NCBI GenBank assembly: GCA_963812775.1
Contig: CAWEWH010000003.1
Location: 417,117 to 481,116 of the forward strand
DNA length: 64,000 nucleotides
From: CAWEWH01 sp963812775
Lineage (GTDB): Bacteria > Pseudomonadota > Alphaproteobacteria > Rhizobiales > Beijerinckiaceae
Direction of reading: 5' to 3'
Made by a program: the position numbers and the translations under genes. Below the pieces are notes generated by a model. The model did no database searches. It was not told the origin of the DNA and was given only the letters and a program-made list of their open reading frames with translations. Numbering within the stretch: position 1 is the first letter of the stretch; each line of letters opens with the position of its first letter. Shown one piece after another: positions 62,940-64,000 of the stretch.

Positions 62940-64000
62940 ATGAGCGCGGTAGCTTTCTCGAAAGCGCGCCTGACGCGCATGCACGACGTGATGGCGCGTC
63001 ATGTCGAGCACGGTGGCGTGCCGGGAATCGTCACCCTTGTCAGCCGCCGCGGCGACACGCATGTCGATGCCCTCGGCGCGCTCGCCATCGACGCACAGGC
63101 ACCGATGCGGCGCGACACGATCGTGCGCATTGCCTCGGTGTCGAAGCCGATCGTCGCGGCTGCCGCCATGATCCTGGTCGAGGAGTGCCGGCTGCAACTC
63201 GACGACCCGGTGGACGGTTGGCTGCCTGAGCTGAAGGACCGCAAGGTGCTCCGCAATCTCGACAGCGCCCTCGACGATACCGTGCCGGCCACGCGTCCCA
63301 TCTCCTTGCGCGACCTGTTGACCTTCAGGGCCGGCTACGGCCTCGTCATGGCGCCGCCCGGCCGCTACCCGATCCAGAAGGCCGTCGCGGACGCCGGCCT
63401 CGCCACCGGCCCCATCCCTCCGTCCGTGCCGCCGGACGAAGTGATGCGGCGCTTCGGCAGCCTGCCGCTCCTGCACCAGCCCGGCGAGCAGTGGCTCTAC
63501 CACAGCGCCTCCGACATTCTTGGCGTCCTCGTCGCTCGCGCCGCGGGCACGAGCCTCGGCAACTTCCTGAGAGCGCGATTGCTCGAACCCCTTGGCATGA
63601 GGGATACCGGCTTCTCGGTGCCGGCTGCCAAGCTCGACCGCTTCGCGGCCTGCTACCAGCGCGACGGCGAGAGCGGCGGCCTCAAAGTGTTCGACGAGGC
63701 GCGCGGCGGCCGCTTCGCCAGTCCACCGCCGTTCGAATCCGGCGGCGGTGGCCTCGTGTCGACCGTCGACGATCTGCTCGCTTTCGCCGAAATGATGCTC
63801 AACAAGGGGAGCCACGGCCGCGAGCGTATTCTCGCGCGTCCAACGGTGGAGTTGATGACCACTAATCAGTTGACGCCGCAGCAGCGCGCCGAAGGCGGCA
63901 TCATCCTCGAGGGCCGCGGCTGGGGCTTTGGCCTTGCAGTCGACACCGATCGCGACAGCATCGCGGCAACGCCGGGGCGATTCGGCTGGGATGGCGGTTA
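62940..64000 (+). CDS. Class C beta-lactamase-fold serine hydrolase (3' end outside window)
   Basis: Serine hydrolase or esterase of the beta-lactamase class C fold, at least 353 residues. The nucleophile motif SxxK is in RIASVSKPIVAAA, and the YxN/YxS position is in WLYHSASDILGVL. RGWGFGLAV is near the right edge, where the third motif is expected. No signal peptide is seen, so a cytoplasmic esterase (EstB-like) is more likely than an antibiotic-hydrolysing lactamase. Truncated by the window end. Confidence 0.8.
   Translation, partial: MSAVAFSKARLTRMHDVMARHVEHGGVPGIVTLVSRRGDTHVDALGALAIDAQAPMRRDTIVRIASVSKPIVAAAAMILVEECRLQLDDPVDGWLPELKDRKVLRNLDSALDDTVPATRPISLRDLLTFRAGYGLVMAPPGRYPIQKAVADAGLATGPIPPSVPPDEVMRRFGSLPLLHQPGEQWLYHSASDILGVLVARAAGTSLGNFLRARLLEPLGMRDTGFSVPAAKLDRFAACYQRDGESGGLKVFDEARGGRFASPPPFESGGGGLVSTVDDLLAFAEMMLNKGSHGRERILARPTVELMTTNQLTPQQRAEGGIILEGRGWGFGLAVDTDRDSIAATPGRFGWDGG

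Overview
The window is high-GC chromosomal DNA of an alphaproteobacterium, most likely a member of the Hyphomicrobiales (Rhizobiales). The main evidence is the rhizobial-type glycerol ABC system (glpR-glpD-glpSTPQUV), the conserved block obgE-proB-proA-nadD-rsfS-rlmH-envC-ctpA-(divergent polysaccharide deacetylase)-rppH, a YqaA/DedA-DsbB pair, and several ABC and acyl-CoA gene sets typical of the group. No phage, insertion sequence, CRISPR array or rRNA was seen. One tRNA gene, tRNA-Leu(CAA), is present.

Layout. 0-7.8 kb (minus strand): glycerol uptake and glycerol-3-phosphate oxidation under a DeoR-type repressor, with a phased operator array before glpD. 7.9-10.6 kb: a copper P-type ATPase and a divergent csoR repressor around a shared palindromic operator. 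10.6-15.7 kb (minus): a branched-chain amino-acid-type ABC importer, livK-H-M-G-F, in which livG and livF may be fused. 16-17.5 kb: a histidine phosphatase and an SDR. 17.8-23.6 kb (plus): a five-gene oligopeptide/nickel-family ABC importer. 23.7-33.5 kb: a catabolic acyl-CoA gene set: an ACAD10/11-like dehydrogenase overlapping an APH-like kinase, thiolase, SDR, quinone oxidoreductase, a pair of acyl-CoA dehydrogenases and an acyl-CoA synthetase. 33.5-36.7 kb: DsbB, YqaA/DedA, tRNA-Leu, a Tyr-rich secreted peptide and an unknown membrane protein. 36.7-48.6 kb: cytochrome P450, an atypical SDR, a 3-hydroxyisobutyrate dehydrogenase-like enzyme, a lactonase-fold hydrolase, a crotonase, a ROK-like kinase that looks circularly permuted, a HisE-like protein, a Baeyer-Villiger-type monooxygenase, a GMC oxidoreductase and a DUF6282-type hydrolase. 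49-59.4 kb (minus): the housekeeping cell-wall, ribosome and proline block. 59.6-64 kb (plus): a run of small SRPBCC, VOC, SnoaL and GST proteins and a truncated serine hydrolase.

How the genes may work together. The oxidative genes (P450, alcohol oxidase, Baeyer-Villiger enzyme, lactonase-fold hydrolase) and the CoA-ester genes could form a route from alicyclic or branched compounds through lactones and hydroxy acids to acyl-CoA. This link is inference; only the family assignments come from the sequence.

Sequence quality. Many genes carry single-base frameshifts that restore a good family match in another frame. They cluster at about 3.9-15.2, 26-28.3 and 55.8-59.4 kb, with isolated cases elsewhere, while 19.7-26.0, 29.4-45.6 and 49-55.7 kb look clean. 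I read these as assembly or long-read errors, not real pseudogenes. Ends and lengths of the affected genes are approximate.
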